Shown piece after piece: positions 36,643 to 46,799 of a stretch of 58,437 bases of DNA (position 1 is the first letter of the stretch; each line of letters starts with the position of its first letter). The notes under the pieces were generated by a model, which worked only from the letters and a program-made list of their open reading frames with translations, was not told the DNA's origin and searched no databases. The DNA comes from Pilasporangium apinafurcum (lineage: Eukaryota; Oomycota; Peronosporomycetes; Pythiales; Pythiaceae), in the NCBI GenBank assembly GCA_001600495.1, contig BCKE01000008.1, positions 352,025 through 410,461 of the forward strand. The letters are read 5' to 3'. Position numbers and translations under genes: made by a program.

Positions 36643-38037
36643 ATGACGAAGGAGAACAGCAACAACATCCAGAGTACGAGTGATTTGCGCGGGCCAGAAA
36701 TGGGAGAGCAGCAAGAATATGGCCACCAATGTGGAAACCAGGTGGATGAAGATATATTCCATTCTGAGACGCCAATTTGTGATCAGAATGGGAATGGAAG
36801 CATTTCCATGAAAGCAAAACCATTGGATGAACATCATAGTCCGACAGAACTCGAAGCATTGCTGGAGATAGAACTAGACATGCATCCACTTACTGCAGGA
36901 ACAACGGATAATCAATTTACCACGGAGCATCAGAAAAGCGAGTTTGGTGATGCAACGACACTGTCGCTGGAGCTTTTGGTAAGGTTCCGTTGGATGGATG
37001 TGGATTTCCAACAGCATAATAATATGGGTATTCTTTTGCGAATAGGCACTACAGAGTCCTCATGGCACACATACACACTGGGGTGAGGACGATTTTGTCT
37101 TCGTTGACACGTACCAGCACGAGAAGAATGCAGATGATCCTAAAGAATGCTCCCCTCTTCGTACAAAGTTAAAACTACAGAAAGGTTAGTCATTTCATTT
37201 GATGTACGTACACGGTACTATTCCGTTACAGCACTAATATTCATGTATTCAATCGGTCCTTATGCAGAAGCAGTCGAGATCTCGCCAAGACTACAAGATC
37301 TAACATCGCCGAGTGCACAGATGTCTTCGTACGGACCGAACTCGTGTCAACCCACAAGTGGAGACGAATACGATCTCGCATCACCGATAGCACTTCCACA
37401 TACACCAAAGGTCGATTCCGTAGCAAAATCCCAATGGGATAAGATTCCTGACCTTGTCTTGGAGGAATACCCTCAAGATAGCGAAGAAAATGACCTAACA
37501 GTAACTACGCCTACTCCACCAGTACCACCAAGTGCAGGACGACGCCGTAACAGTACGCAGAAAACACCAACGAATCGAAATGCTACTAACTCGGTCGCAC
37601 AGAGTAGAGCAGCAGCGGCAATGGCAAGGTCACCACAACTCCCGTCAGAGCGAAAAAGACAGATCAAACATGGTGGAATTTACGCGCTCTTGCTTAAGAA
37701 CAAGACCACAGATCACGAACCAGTCCTCATTGACGACAAACGCAGTCCCGTTCGGCTTCTAGAAGGTCTGCATACATTTCTCTCTCTTTTTTTTTCGCGA
37801 CTGAAGGGAATAAAAGCTCATTCGTATGTGGTTGTTGTGGGACTGTAGATCCTACTGGTTCTGCATTCTCTGTGTCAAAGGTAAGATGGCTACATTTTGT
37901 GGTGTATTATGGTAAATTTACAATTATAGTTGTCTATTTTCATAATTTAGAAATCCTCACCACCGCCTTCTGTTGGCCGCCACCCTCAACATGGCGGTAT
38001 CTATCGGATGCTTCGGCGCTCCGGATCCCAAAACTAG
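36643..38037 (+). CDS. Unknown low-complexity protein with a repeated HGGIY motif
   Basis: Five exons (36643-36978, 37046-37184, 37268-37765, 37849-37880, 37951-38037) join in frame to 363 residues. I do not recognise the family. The N-terminal half is acidic and polar. One segment (GEDDFVFVDTYQHEK) looks ordered. The middle is Ser/Thr/Pro-rich with short basic patches (GRRRNSTQKTP, SERKRQIK). The most striking feature is a short motif seen twice, KHGGIYALLLK near residue 300 and QHGGIYRMLRR near the C-terminus, the latter split off by two small exons. It could be a docking motif. No membrane segment or signal peptide is seen. The start is the first ATG of the frame (36643). It is divergent from ARL2 with a very short shared promoter, so co-regulation is possible but unproven. 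Confidence 0.7.
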
Positions 38038-38211
38038 ATGCAAATTTAACCCAAAATAAATGTTCTTTCGTTCCATCTTTGTGCGATCTGCATGATCGGC
38101 CAATCACTTGCAGCCAAGTCAGATGATGAAACGTCATAATGCAGACTTGACGTGCAGATTTGACCTCTCACTGCCGATGAAAACAAGTGTAAGAATCCAA
38201 AAAGACGTGTC

Positions 38212-40439
38212 ATGACTGAACGAGAGGAAATGGACGCACTGCATGCACGCAATGCGGAGCTAGAGGAAGAACTGGAGCTACTGCGCGGTGTGTTGGTACT
38301 TGTGAAGGAGGATTTGAATATTAAGAATGACCAGCTCGACCATCTCTATCAAACGTACGTCCACAGATGCTGACTTACACGAAACAGTAAAGCCAATTGT
38401 TGATGGATATTTATGATGTATTGCTTCGCTTCGTCACTCGTAGCTTTCATATATCACGTGAACACAAACGACAAGAACAGGAGCAACGCGAAAAGGAGCT
38501 AAAGCAGGAGGTCGGTCGATTAGAGACCGAGATCCGCGCGAAAGAGGTCTCATATCGGCAGATGCAACACTCGCTTCAGCAAACACTTAAACTGTTAAAT
38601 CATACACAGTGGGTGCTTCTTACATGCAATCTATCAGCGAAGGAATAATGTCATTTGCTTACAGACGGTATTGGCGTATAGGCAAGAAGGCGGTGGTACG
38701 AATGGGACCCAATTGCATGAGTTCCCAGCAGTGATAGTTTCGAACGTGTTGAGCTACCTAGATTGTCTTAGTATTATCAGAGCAGCACAGATACATCGCA
38801 ACTGGTATGCGATCGTGATGTGCAATACGTTTTGGGAAGATATGTATCTGCTTCGTTGGGAAGCATCGGATCTTCGTCAAGGTTGGAAGTACGTCCACGC
38901 ATTTGCGTCCAAGTATCAGAACATTGCGTCATCAAATACGGCAAGTGAAGGTGACACGTTCATCAAGCACAAACGGGATGAATCTATCGAATGGATGGGA
39001 CTGTATCGCGAACGACACATCGTAGAACGAAATTGGTCACTTGGAAAGCCTATTATCACGACTTTGAACGGCCACAACGGGACCATCACATGTCTCCAGT
39101 TTAATGAATCTCAGATGGTAACCTTTCGTATCATCTAGCATAGTATAAGGAAACTGAACGCTCACACATTGTGTAACTATAGGTGTCTGGATCGGACGAT
39201 GGAAGTATGATGCTTTGGTCCTTATCACCAATGCAAGCGGGTATGTCAGGATGTGGATGGTAAAGACCAATTAGACAAGAGTTATAACGCATGCATGTCG
39301 CTACTCGTGTGGATGCATAGAAAGTGATACTGGTGTGACTGGTCTAGCCCACACAAAAGGTCCATCGCTAGTTCAGCAGCATCATCGACAGCGGAAAAGT
39401 GTCGTGAAGTTGCATTCCTTCTACGGTCATGGCGGCCCAGTGTGGGCTCTTCATTTCGATGGCTCTACACTGATAAGCGGATCATATGACAAAACAGTGA
39501 AAATTTGGGATTTACAGGTACTCATATTACTGGAAATTCTCTTTCGTATTGCTTATTTTCGATGTCATTCACTATTGTGTATTTTCTGCTGTACAGACAG
39601 GTATATGTCAGCGTACGCTGCGCGCACATACAGGATGGGTGAGCAGCCTCGATGTGTGTGATGAACTTATCGCGAGTGGTAGTTGGGATTCGCGTATCAA
39701 CATTTGGGATAGGCGGACAGGTGTCCTCCTTCGAACATTGCATGATTCACCTGTTGATCCCATTTATACGCTAAAGGTGAGCTAACTTATCTGCAACTTG
39801 CAAAGTAACATTTTGGTGGCTTTAACTATCTGCTTCTCAAGTGGGATCGAGAGCGAAATGAGTTAATCACCGGATGTCGCCAAAGCGGTGTGCAAGTATG
39901 GGATGCTGAATCTGGACGGAAAATCGGTCAATTTCTTGGTCATACTTGCAAGAATCAAGTGAACTCGATTAAAGTGCGTACAGCTGAAGAGTTTATTGTG
40001 TTGGAGTTTACTACCAAACAACATAACCAACTGAAACTATGTAAAATGTAGGCATGTAACGAGAGAATTGTCTCGGGTTGTTCCGATCATACTGTTAAGG
40101 TATGGGACCGCCGACAACGCTCCTGCGTCAGCACACTGGTAGCGCACAAAGGCGCTGTCATGTCGGTGGACTACAACCATGATCAGCACGTGATTTCAGG
40201 CTCGTACGACTCAACCATAAAGGTATGTAGGTGCAAGGGAGAATGGCAATAATAATACCAATCATGCTAACCACTAGTGTAAATTAATAATGTAGCTATG
40301 GGATCTTCGCAATACATCAGCACCTGTGAGTTCATTTGATGGTCATGGCTCAGCGGTGTTTTCATTGCAAATGGATGCCACCAAGATTATCTCGGGCTCA
40401 GCAGACACTACCATCAAGATTTTCAATTTTCGCTATTAA
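38212..40439 (+). CDS. F-box/WD40-repeat protein with N-terminal coiled coil
   Basis: Multi-exon gene, about eight to ten exons, each intron 50-100 nt. Residues 1 to about 105 form a coiled coil (ALHARNAELEEELELLRGVL ... KRQEQEQREKELKQEVGRLE). An F-box follows: LHEFPAVIVSNVLSYLDCLS ... FWEDMYLLRW. The C-terminal half is a WD40 propeller: LNGHNGTITCLQF, VSGSDDGSMMLWSL, YGHGGPVWALHFDGSTLISG, SYDKTVKIWDL, LRAHTGWVSSLDV, GSWDSRINIWDRRTG, GCSDHTVKVWDRRQ, VISGSYDSTIK, and a last blade ending TIKIFNFRY. This is the layout of an SCF substrate receptor (Fbw7/beta-TrCP-like order), where the F-box binds SKP1 and the propeller binds a phosphodegron. The substrate cannot be inferred. Exon borders in the WD40 part were read by eye and may be off by a few bases. 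Confidence 0.88.
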
Positions 40440-40598
40440 TTACTTTAAATAACGTGATAAGTGACACTATTAGAGGTGTTTGAAATTGGGTTGGTGAGGT
40501 TTTCAAATTTGGGTTTGGTAGGGATTGAAGTTAGGGACAAGAACTGCATCCACATTCCAAGCTCCTGGAGAAGACGAGAACGCAAGCGGAGCAGCGCA

Positions 40599-41667
40599 AT
40601 GAATCGGCTATTTGGGAAGAAGAAGCCGGAAGGTCCGCCCGTGAATATCTCAGATGTCGGGGGGAAAGTGGAAGGACGCGTCACGGACTTGGATATGAAG
40701 GTGTGAGACGTGAAGCGGTTGGAAATGCTATTTGTACTTCATCTCTGAGAACTTATCATCACCCATCGATGCTCGTTCTTAGATTAACAAGTTGGATGAA
40801 GAACTGCGCAAATATAGAGCACAGGTTCGTAGCAAAAGCTAAGCAAAAAATATCGGTAGTAAAGTTGGCAGTAACGATAGATGATTGCAATTCACAGATG
40901 TCCAAGGCGAAAGGTCCGGCGTTGAATGCAATCAAACAGCGTGCCATGCAAACGCTTAAGCGCAAGAAAATGTACGAAGCGCAACGCGACAATCTCACGG
41001 CACAATCGTTTAACATCGAGCAGGTCAGATAAACATCTCATCCGCATGAGTCATAACTATTTACGATTTGATTAAATTTATGTAGGCTGCGTTTGCAATC
41101 GAGACATCCAAAGACACAATTGACACAGTTGCAGCAATGAGGAGCGCCACCGTTCAACTGAGAGCTGAGACAAAGAAGATCAATATGAATGATCTGGAGG
41201 TAAGTGATGTTTCTTCTTTGTACAATTGCTTAGGCTTTTTTTTTGATAATGCGCCTTTGCTGTATGATAGGACATGCAAGATGATATGGCTGATCTGTTG
41301 GAGGATATGAACGAAATTCAGGAGATCATGGGACGATCATACGGGTACGTACTGCTTGTTTCAGACGCATATTTTAGTAATGAGATTGTTCCTTGGCTTC
41401 GTCACTGACATGGGCACTGGTGATTTGTGTATTTCATATAGTATTGGTATGGAAGTGGACGAAAGCGAGTTAGAAGCAGAACTGGCAGGTCTAGAGGAAG
41501 AATGGGAAGAGGAAGAAAGCATCGCTGCTGAAGCCACTCCGTCCTATTTAGCACCCGCGCAACATCACGAACTCCCAGTGGCTCCATCCGGCGCATTGGA
41601 ACGAAGTGGAACCGCAACTGCACGGCGTACAGACGAGTTTGGACTGCCTGTTGCGTCCTCGTATTGA
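40599..41667 (+). CDS. CHMP5: CHMP5/Vps60, ESCRT-III-related subunit
   Basis: Six exons, starting with 40599-40700 and ending at TGA 41665-41667. The joined reading follows CHMP5 closely: [74 protein letters not shown]; then an [15 protein letters not shown]-type helix; [19 protein letters not shown]; and a C-terminal acidic tail with [12 protein letters not shown] and the DEFGLP end motif typical of CHMP5. It acts with LIP5/Vta1 to stimulate Vps4 during multivesicular-body formation and membrane scission. The size, about 215-220 residues, is normal. The tiny exons are usual for this genome. The gene begins 160 bp after the F-box gene on the same strand. Confidence 0.94.
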
Positions 41668-42228
41668 CAGGATCTTGTGCATAATGGGAAAACATATGTG
41701 CGACATCTATACTGGATTCAAGCGTTTCACAACAACACAAAATCCGATATTCTTGTATTATACCATGGCATACATATATAGGGTCGAGCGCAGCTACCCG
41801 GACAATATTGCGCAGTTTCTTCAAATCGTTTTCCTGAAGTTGCATGGTTATAGATGCCATCCGATGGAAAGAAATCCTGAACAGCTGCAGTGCTGTTGTA
41901 GAGGAAGAAATTATGGCTGCCAAACTTCAGAACCAGTCATTCACCTCACCCACTTCGACATCATCTGTTAATGCAGGGTATCTATTATCACAGAAGTGTT
42001 TGTCTCATAATAATGTATTTGATTTATATCTATTTAGAAAGGGTACTTGTTGTAACAGTTTAATGAGGTTTTATCCTATGCCTGCCGCTGCTTCGCGATT
42101 GGTTGGTTGGTTGGCGGGGGTGGTTTTCCGTCGATTGGGTCATTTTCACTTTGTGACGTCAGGAGCAAAGCAACACCACCAAACAGCAGTAGCAGAGAGA
42201 GACACACACACACATTAGCCAGAGAATC
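41668..42228. other. Spacer with unresolved short frames; ABCF2 promoter at right
   Basis: Two opposite frames look mildly protein-like but match nothing I know. One is on the plus strand from ATG 41844 (MVIDAIRWKEILNSCSAVVE), followed by a plausible GTATCT...TTTAG intron. The other is on the minus strand, about 41890-41690 (ENDLKKLRNIVRVAALDPI). I could not close either into a gene. The last 100 bp hold the ABCF2 promoter. Confidence 0.25.
42139..42161 (+). promoter_or_regulatory. Initiator-like TCATTTTCACTTT with CRE-like TGACGTCA
   Basis: TCATTTTCACTTT lies about 80 bp before the ABCF2 start codon and is close to the oomycete initiator consensus (TCATT followed by CA and a T-run). It is followed at 42154-42161 by the perfect palindrome TGACGTCA, the CRE/ATF bZIP site. 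A (CA)n tract near 42205 follows in the presumed 5'UTR. Function is inferred from sequence only. Confidence 0.4.
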
Positions 42229-44061
42229 ATGCCTCCGCGAGCGAAAAAGGAGCAGCGCAAGGGAAAGAGAGAGTCCAAGAAGGCGGCCGCCGAATCAAAG
42301 AAAGCCGCAGAAAAAGAGGCAGCCATCAATGGCATGTCACTCGCCGACCGCTTGGCGGAGGAAGGAATTATTGCCACGTGCTCACACAACGTCCGCGCTG
42401 TGCACCGAAATTTCAAAGATATTAATGTGCTGAATTTCTCTATCACGTACTTTGGGAAAGTGTTGATGGAGGAATGTGACATTTCTCTCAACTACGGTCG
42501 TCGGTATGGGTTGATCGGTCGTAATGGATCGGGTAAATCGACGTTCATGAACGTGTTGGGTGCGCGTGGTGTGCCGATTCCAGAGAGCATTGATATCTAT
42601 CATCTTAAGCATGAAATTGAAGCCAGCGACATGACTGCACTGGAGGCGGTGCTCTCGGTTGATGAAGAGCGCAACAAGCTCCAGAAAGAAGCGGACGAGC
42701 TTTCGGAACAGTTGACTGATGAAAGCATCAGCGAAGATGATAGCGAGCAGATCTCGGAACGACTGACCGACATCTACGAACGATTGGATGAGTTGGATGC
42801 TGATACTGCTGAAATGCGTGCACGCAATATTCTCTCGGGTCTGACGTTCTCGGACGCGATGATGCAGAAGAAGACGCGCGAGTTTTCTGGTGGTTGGCGG
42901 ATGCGTATCGCATTAGCGCGTGCATTATTCATCCAGCCAACGCTGTTGTTGCTTGATGAACCGACAAATCATTTGGATATGGAAGCTGTGGTTTGGCTGG
43001 AAGATTATTTGTCCCGATGGAAGAAGATTTTGCTGATGATTTCGCATTCGCAGGAGTTTATGAACGAAGTATGCACCAACATTGTCGAGCTTTCGAACAA
43101 AAAATTGGTTTACTACGCCGGTAACTACGATACATACGTCAAGACCAAGGCCGAAAAAGAAGAAAACCAGATGAAGCGCTACAACTGGGAGCAGGATCAG
43201 ATCAAGCACATGAAGGAGTACATCGCGCGGTTCGGTCACGGTTCGGCGAAATTAGCGCGTCAAGCCCAAAGTAAAGAAAAGACACTCGCCAAGATGGTGC
43301 GTGAAGGGCTCACGGAAAAGGTTGTCCACGAAGCCCAGGGCGATTTCAAATTCCCCAACCCAGAACGCCTCCCTCCTCCGGTGCTTATGTTCCAGAACGT
43401 GTCGTTCGGCTACCCAAACAGTCCGCTGTTGTATTCAGGGGTGGAATTGGGGCTGGACTTGGATTCCCGTGTGGCGCTTGTCGGTGCAAATGGTACAGGT
43501 AAGACGACGCTGCTAAAACTAATCACGGGTGATTTGGTACCAGTCGCGGGCAACGTGCGTCCACACAGCAAACTGCGAGTTGCACGCTTCAGTCAGCATT
43601 TTGTGGATGTGTTGGATCTGTCACAGACGCCGCTCGAGTACTTTCGTTCGATTTTCGGAAACAAATCGGTCGAAGAAGTGCGCAGTTATTTGGGACGTTA
43701 CGGCATCTCGGGTGATGTGCAGACGCAGATCATGGGACAGTTGTCCGATGGACAAAAGAGTCGTGTCGTGTTTGCGTACATGGCGCAACAGAATGCGCAC
43801 ATGTTGTTGTTGGATGAACCGACGAATCACTTGGATATGGAATCGATCGATGCACTGGCGCGTGCCATCAACGAATTCCAGGGTGGAATGCTGCTGGTGA
43901 GTCACGACATGCGACTGATTTCACAGGTTGCGAAGGAGATTTGGCTCGTGGAAAATCAATCCATCAGAGTCTATGACGGCGAGATCAGCGATTTCAAGAT
44001 GCGTGTACGCAAGCAGCTGAAGTTGGCAGATAAGGAACCGAACAAGGAAAACTCGGATTAA
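42229..44061 (+). CDS. ABCF2: ABC-F ATPase (ABCF2 / yeast Arb1 type)
   Basis: Intronless, 610 residues, the normal ABCF2 length. It has no membrane segments, as expected for the F subfamily, which works on ribosomes (Arb1 in ribosome biogenesis). The N-terminus is Lys/Ala/Glu-rich. The first ATPase has Walker A GRNGSGKST, signature FSGGWRMR, Walker B LLLLDEPTNHLD and a switch His in LMISHSQEF. A linker follows (YNWEQDQIKHMKEYIARFGH). The second ATPase has Walker A GANGTGKTT, signature LSDGQKSR, which is the ABCF2 version, Walker B LLLDEPTNHLD and LVSHDMRL. All catalytic residues are present. Absence of introns is notable next to intron-rich neighbours but fits a highly expressed gene. Confidence 0.96.
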   Translation: MPPRAKKEQRKGKRESKKAAAESKKAAEKEAAINGMSLADRLAEEGIIATCSHNVRAVHRNFKDINVLNFSITYFGKVLMEECDISLNYGRRYGLIGRNGSGKSTFMNVLGARGVPIPESIDIYHLKHEIEASDMTALEAVLSVDEERNKLQKEADELSEQLTDESISEDDSEQISERLTDIYERLDELDADTAEMRARNILSGLTFSDAMMQKKTREFSGGWRMRIALARALFIQPTLLLLDEPTNHLDMEAVVWLEDYLSRWKKILLMISHSQEFMNEVCTNIVELSNKKLVYYAGNYDTYVKTKAEKEENQMKRYNWEQDQIKHMKEYIARFGHGSAKLARQAQSKEKTLAKMVREGLTEKVVHEAQGDFKFPNPERLPPPVLMFQNVSFGYPNSPLLYSGVELGLDLDSRVALVGANGTGKTTLLKLITGDLVPVAGNVRPHSKLRVARFSQHFVDVLDLSQTPLEYFRSIFGNKSVEEVRSYLGRYGISGDVQTQIMGQLSDGQKSRVVFAYMAQQNAHMLLLDEPTNHLDMESIDALARAINEFQGGMLLVSHDMRLISQVAKEIWLVENQSIRVYDGEISDFKMRVRKQLKLADKEPNKENSD

Positions 44062-44519
44062 ACGGAGATGGCTTGCCAATCCATAATGACGAAGTAACAG
44101 GAATGAAGTACACACACATAGATATGGACACAATGTATCCACAGGTAATTGAGCGCGAGCTTTATAATATAGAGTTAGGAAGGCGAGCTTCCTCATCGAC
44201 CTGTCCTTGCGTGCTTGAAACCAAATAGTTATCCTTGTAACAGTCATGCGTAATATGTGAAGACATGTGTATCTACATCAGAGCCATTCGTTTTTTGATG
44301 GATTTTGTTGGGCTTGATAAAAAAAATTTGTACCCACGCCTGTCCTCCTTTTCTTTTACCAACAAGAAAAATTCTCTCTGCCGTCTGGAATATGCGAAAC
44401 GTAATTTCGGGAAAATAGAATAGCCATCCAAAAGCTATTTTTGACTTTACAACCAGACAAGTGACGAGGCCACACCAACAAATAGCTACCAAGAGCGAGA
44501 GCCAAGAGAGAAAGAGAGC
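44062..44519. other. Spacer between ABCF2 and the AGC kinase
   Basis: About 460 bp with no supported gene. The left part is the ABCF2 3' region; the right part is the kinase promoter and a purine-rich leader (GAGAGCCAAGAGAGAAAGAGAGC, just before the ATG, given here as a composition note). Minus-strand frames here have no family match. Confidence 0.35.
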
Positions 44520-46220
44520 ATGGGTGCAGCCGAGTCAAGAAGCAGATCAGTGTCCTACCCAAGTGAGGGCTCGCCACTGCCACGTACCAAACGACAGGTG
44601 TTTGGCAAGTTTAAACCACAGCAAGAAATCCATGAGTCAAGTGTGTACGCGATGCTACGTGCTGAGAATCAAGATGATCAACCTATGGTGCGTGGAAACG
44701 AATTGCTGCGAGAGAATCTTGTGATGCTGCCGAGTGCAGTGGATCCGCTGGGCCGAAAGATCCGTCGTATTACGACCGACATTGTTGATGCCGAAGAGCA
44801 ATTGATGCTTGTCAAGAAACGCGCTAGTGCTGCCAAGGCGATCGCATTGTGTGGTCAACAGCAGGGTACTGAGACTATAAAGACCCGCAGACGCAGTTGT
44901 AGTCGTAATGGACGCGTTAAGAACAAAACAACTCACATGATAACGTCGCAGGACTTTGAATACCTGAAGGTGATTGGTGTTGGGGCGATAGGACGTGTCG
45001 TGTTGGTGCGGAACCGTATCGACGGCAAGTTGTACGCGATGAAGGTCGTTTCGAAGCGGTCCGTGCGGGACAACAACATGGTTGAGAAGATTTTGTCTGA
45101 ACGCGATGTCCTTGGTGGCACACATCATCATTCCTTAGGTAAGCAATATGGATAGGGAGGACGAGCGTTGTATGTATATCGTGGGCTGACATTCTCTCTC
45201 TCTGCTTGTATGTATTGCAGTTCATCTTCACTGGGCTTTCCAAACAAAAAACAGTCTCTTCTTGGTGATGGATTACTGTCCAGGCGGCGAGCTGTCGCTG
45301 CATCTTCAACACGCGGAGCGCTTTTCAGAAGAAGTGGCGCTCTTTTACGCAGCGGAGTTGGTGCTAGCACTGGAGCATTTACATCGTCATGGTATTGCGT
45401 ATCGAGATTTAAAACCGGAGAACATGCTGCTGACCGAAAATGGCCACTTGAAGCTCGTGGACTTTGGCATCAGCAAGTTTGGTATAACTGAGGCGACTCA
45501 GGGAGCTAAGACATTGTGTGGAAGCCTTGAATACCTGGGTATGATCCCTCTCTTTTGTAATGATCGTCTTAGCTGCTCGGCTAATATTGCGTTTGTGCTA
45601 TTATAGCCCCTGAAATTGTACAGGGCAAAGAATACGGTACCGCCGTAGACTGGTGGTCGTTTGGAGCGGTTCTTTACGAAATGCTGACAGGATTACCACC
45701 ATGGTACAGTCAAAACCACGAGGTGATGCGAGAGCGAATCCTACATCGATCGTTAGCATTCCCAAGCTATATCTCAGAAGAAGCGAAGGACTTGCTGCGA
45801 TGTCTGTTGGTGCGTGATCCCGCTCAACGTCTTGGGTCTCGGCATGGCAGCTCTGATATCAAAGAGCATGCATTCTTCCGGACGATCGACTGGGGAATGA
45901 TCACCTTTCGAGAGATTCATCCCCCTATCCAACCGTGCAAGTCGCCACAATCCATTGTAAGTAATCAAGTTACAAATTCCCCATACTCGACGATGTATGC
46001 TGATATGGATTTGCTTTTCCTTCTTCTGTAGGAAAATGCCAGCAACTTTGAAGATCAGTTCACGCGACTGTCCATTGGAAGCATCGATAGTTCAGTGTGT
46101 AGTGGTAGCGCATGCGATGATTTTGTCGGCTTTAACTTTGAAGCGCCGGAGGCTCCGTACATCGAATATGGCTACTCTCGGGATGTTGGGTTGAAAAGCG
46201 GCGCTGGTCTGTGTGCATGA
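44520..46220 (+). CDS. AGC-family Ser/Thr protein kinase
   Basis: Four exons (44520-45138, 45221-45538, 45607-45956, 46032-46220) give 491 residues. It starts MGAAESRS, a plausible N-myristoylation site. Residues about 140-400 are the kinase domain: glycine loop GVGAIGRVVLV; lysine in YAMKVVSKRSVRDNN; MDYCPGGELSLHL; catalytic loop YRDLKPENMLL (Tyr replaces the usual His of HRD, common in AGC kinases); DFGISKFG; activation-loop TLCGSLEYLAPE; then VDWWSFGAVLYEML and DPAQRLGS. The C-terminal tail has the AGC features HAFFRTIDW and FREIHPPIQP, and ends with a hydrophobic motif FVGFNF in which Asn stands where Ser/Thr is normally phosphorylated. This is S6K/SGK/PKC-like, but the subfamily is unclear. 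The activation-loop Thr suggests control by PDK1. Confidence 0.92.
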
Positions 46221-46799
46221 GAACGGAACGCGATGGAAAGGGTTTTAATGTCCTGTGGTGAAAACAGACGAGGATACGGTACAGTGAGGATAATGGCACT
46301 TTCACATGTCGCATTCAGTTGCTATAGCTCAAACGTGTCGTTTGAATTGGGTTGCAAAAGATTTGTAGTATTGCTTGTGTCCTGCTACTACAGTAGCTAT
46401 TACTTGCTTATCAATACCATAGCAACGTTCCCATATAACGTTTGCGAGATGGCTAACCTAGATTTCATTATGATCGTACAGAACATAAAGCAGCTAACTG
46501 GGGCTTAGCAGTTCTATGCATCCTATGTATCTACGATCTCTTAACTGACCATGAATAGACAGGATTCTGCGAAGCATTGTTTTTGAATGGGTTCATTCCT
46601 CTTCATGTCGATGATGACGGTATCACGTCCTTAAAGTGAGGGTCGCTAAAGCGAAAGTATTGATGTTCATGAAGAGAACATGGCGGAAGAAGATGGTAGG
46701 ACATTGCAACCTGCCAGCAGAGACCCACAATAATTGTAGCCAAAGAGGAAGTAGTAAACGAATTCTTCCTTTCTTCACTTATTCATTTACACAAACGCC
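46221..46799. other. Spacer and promoter of the first HECT gene
   Basis: About 580 bp without a recognisable gene. TCATTTACACAAA at 46783-46795 resembles the oomycete initiator but sits only about 15 bp before the start codon, so a very short leader would be needed. No repeat or RNA gene was seen. Confidence 0.3.

Noticed and set aside
36400-36889. Minus-strand open frames between ARL2 and the divergent gene
   Set aside because: They overlap the first exon of the gene on the plus strand and the ARL2 first exon in another frame, with no recognisable protein.
42205-42220. (CA)n tract as a possible regulatory repeat
   Set aside because: Only a short microsatellite in the presumed ABCF2 leader; nothing suggests a function.
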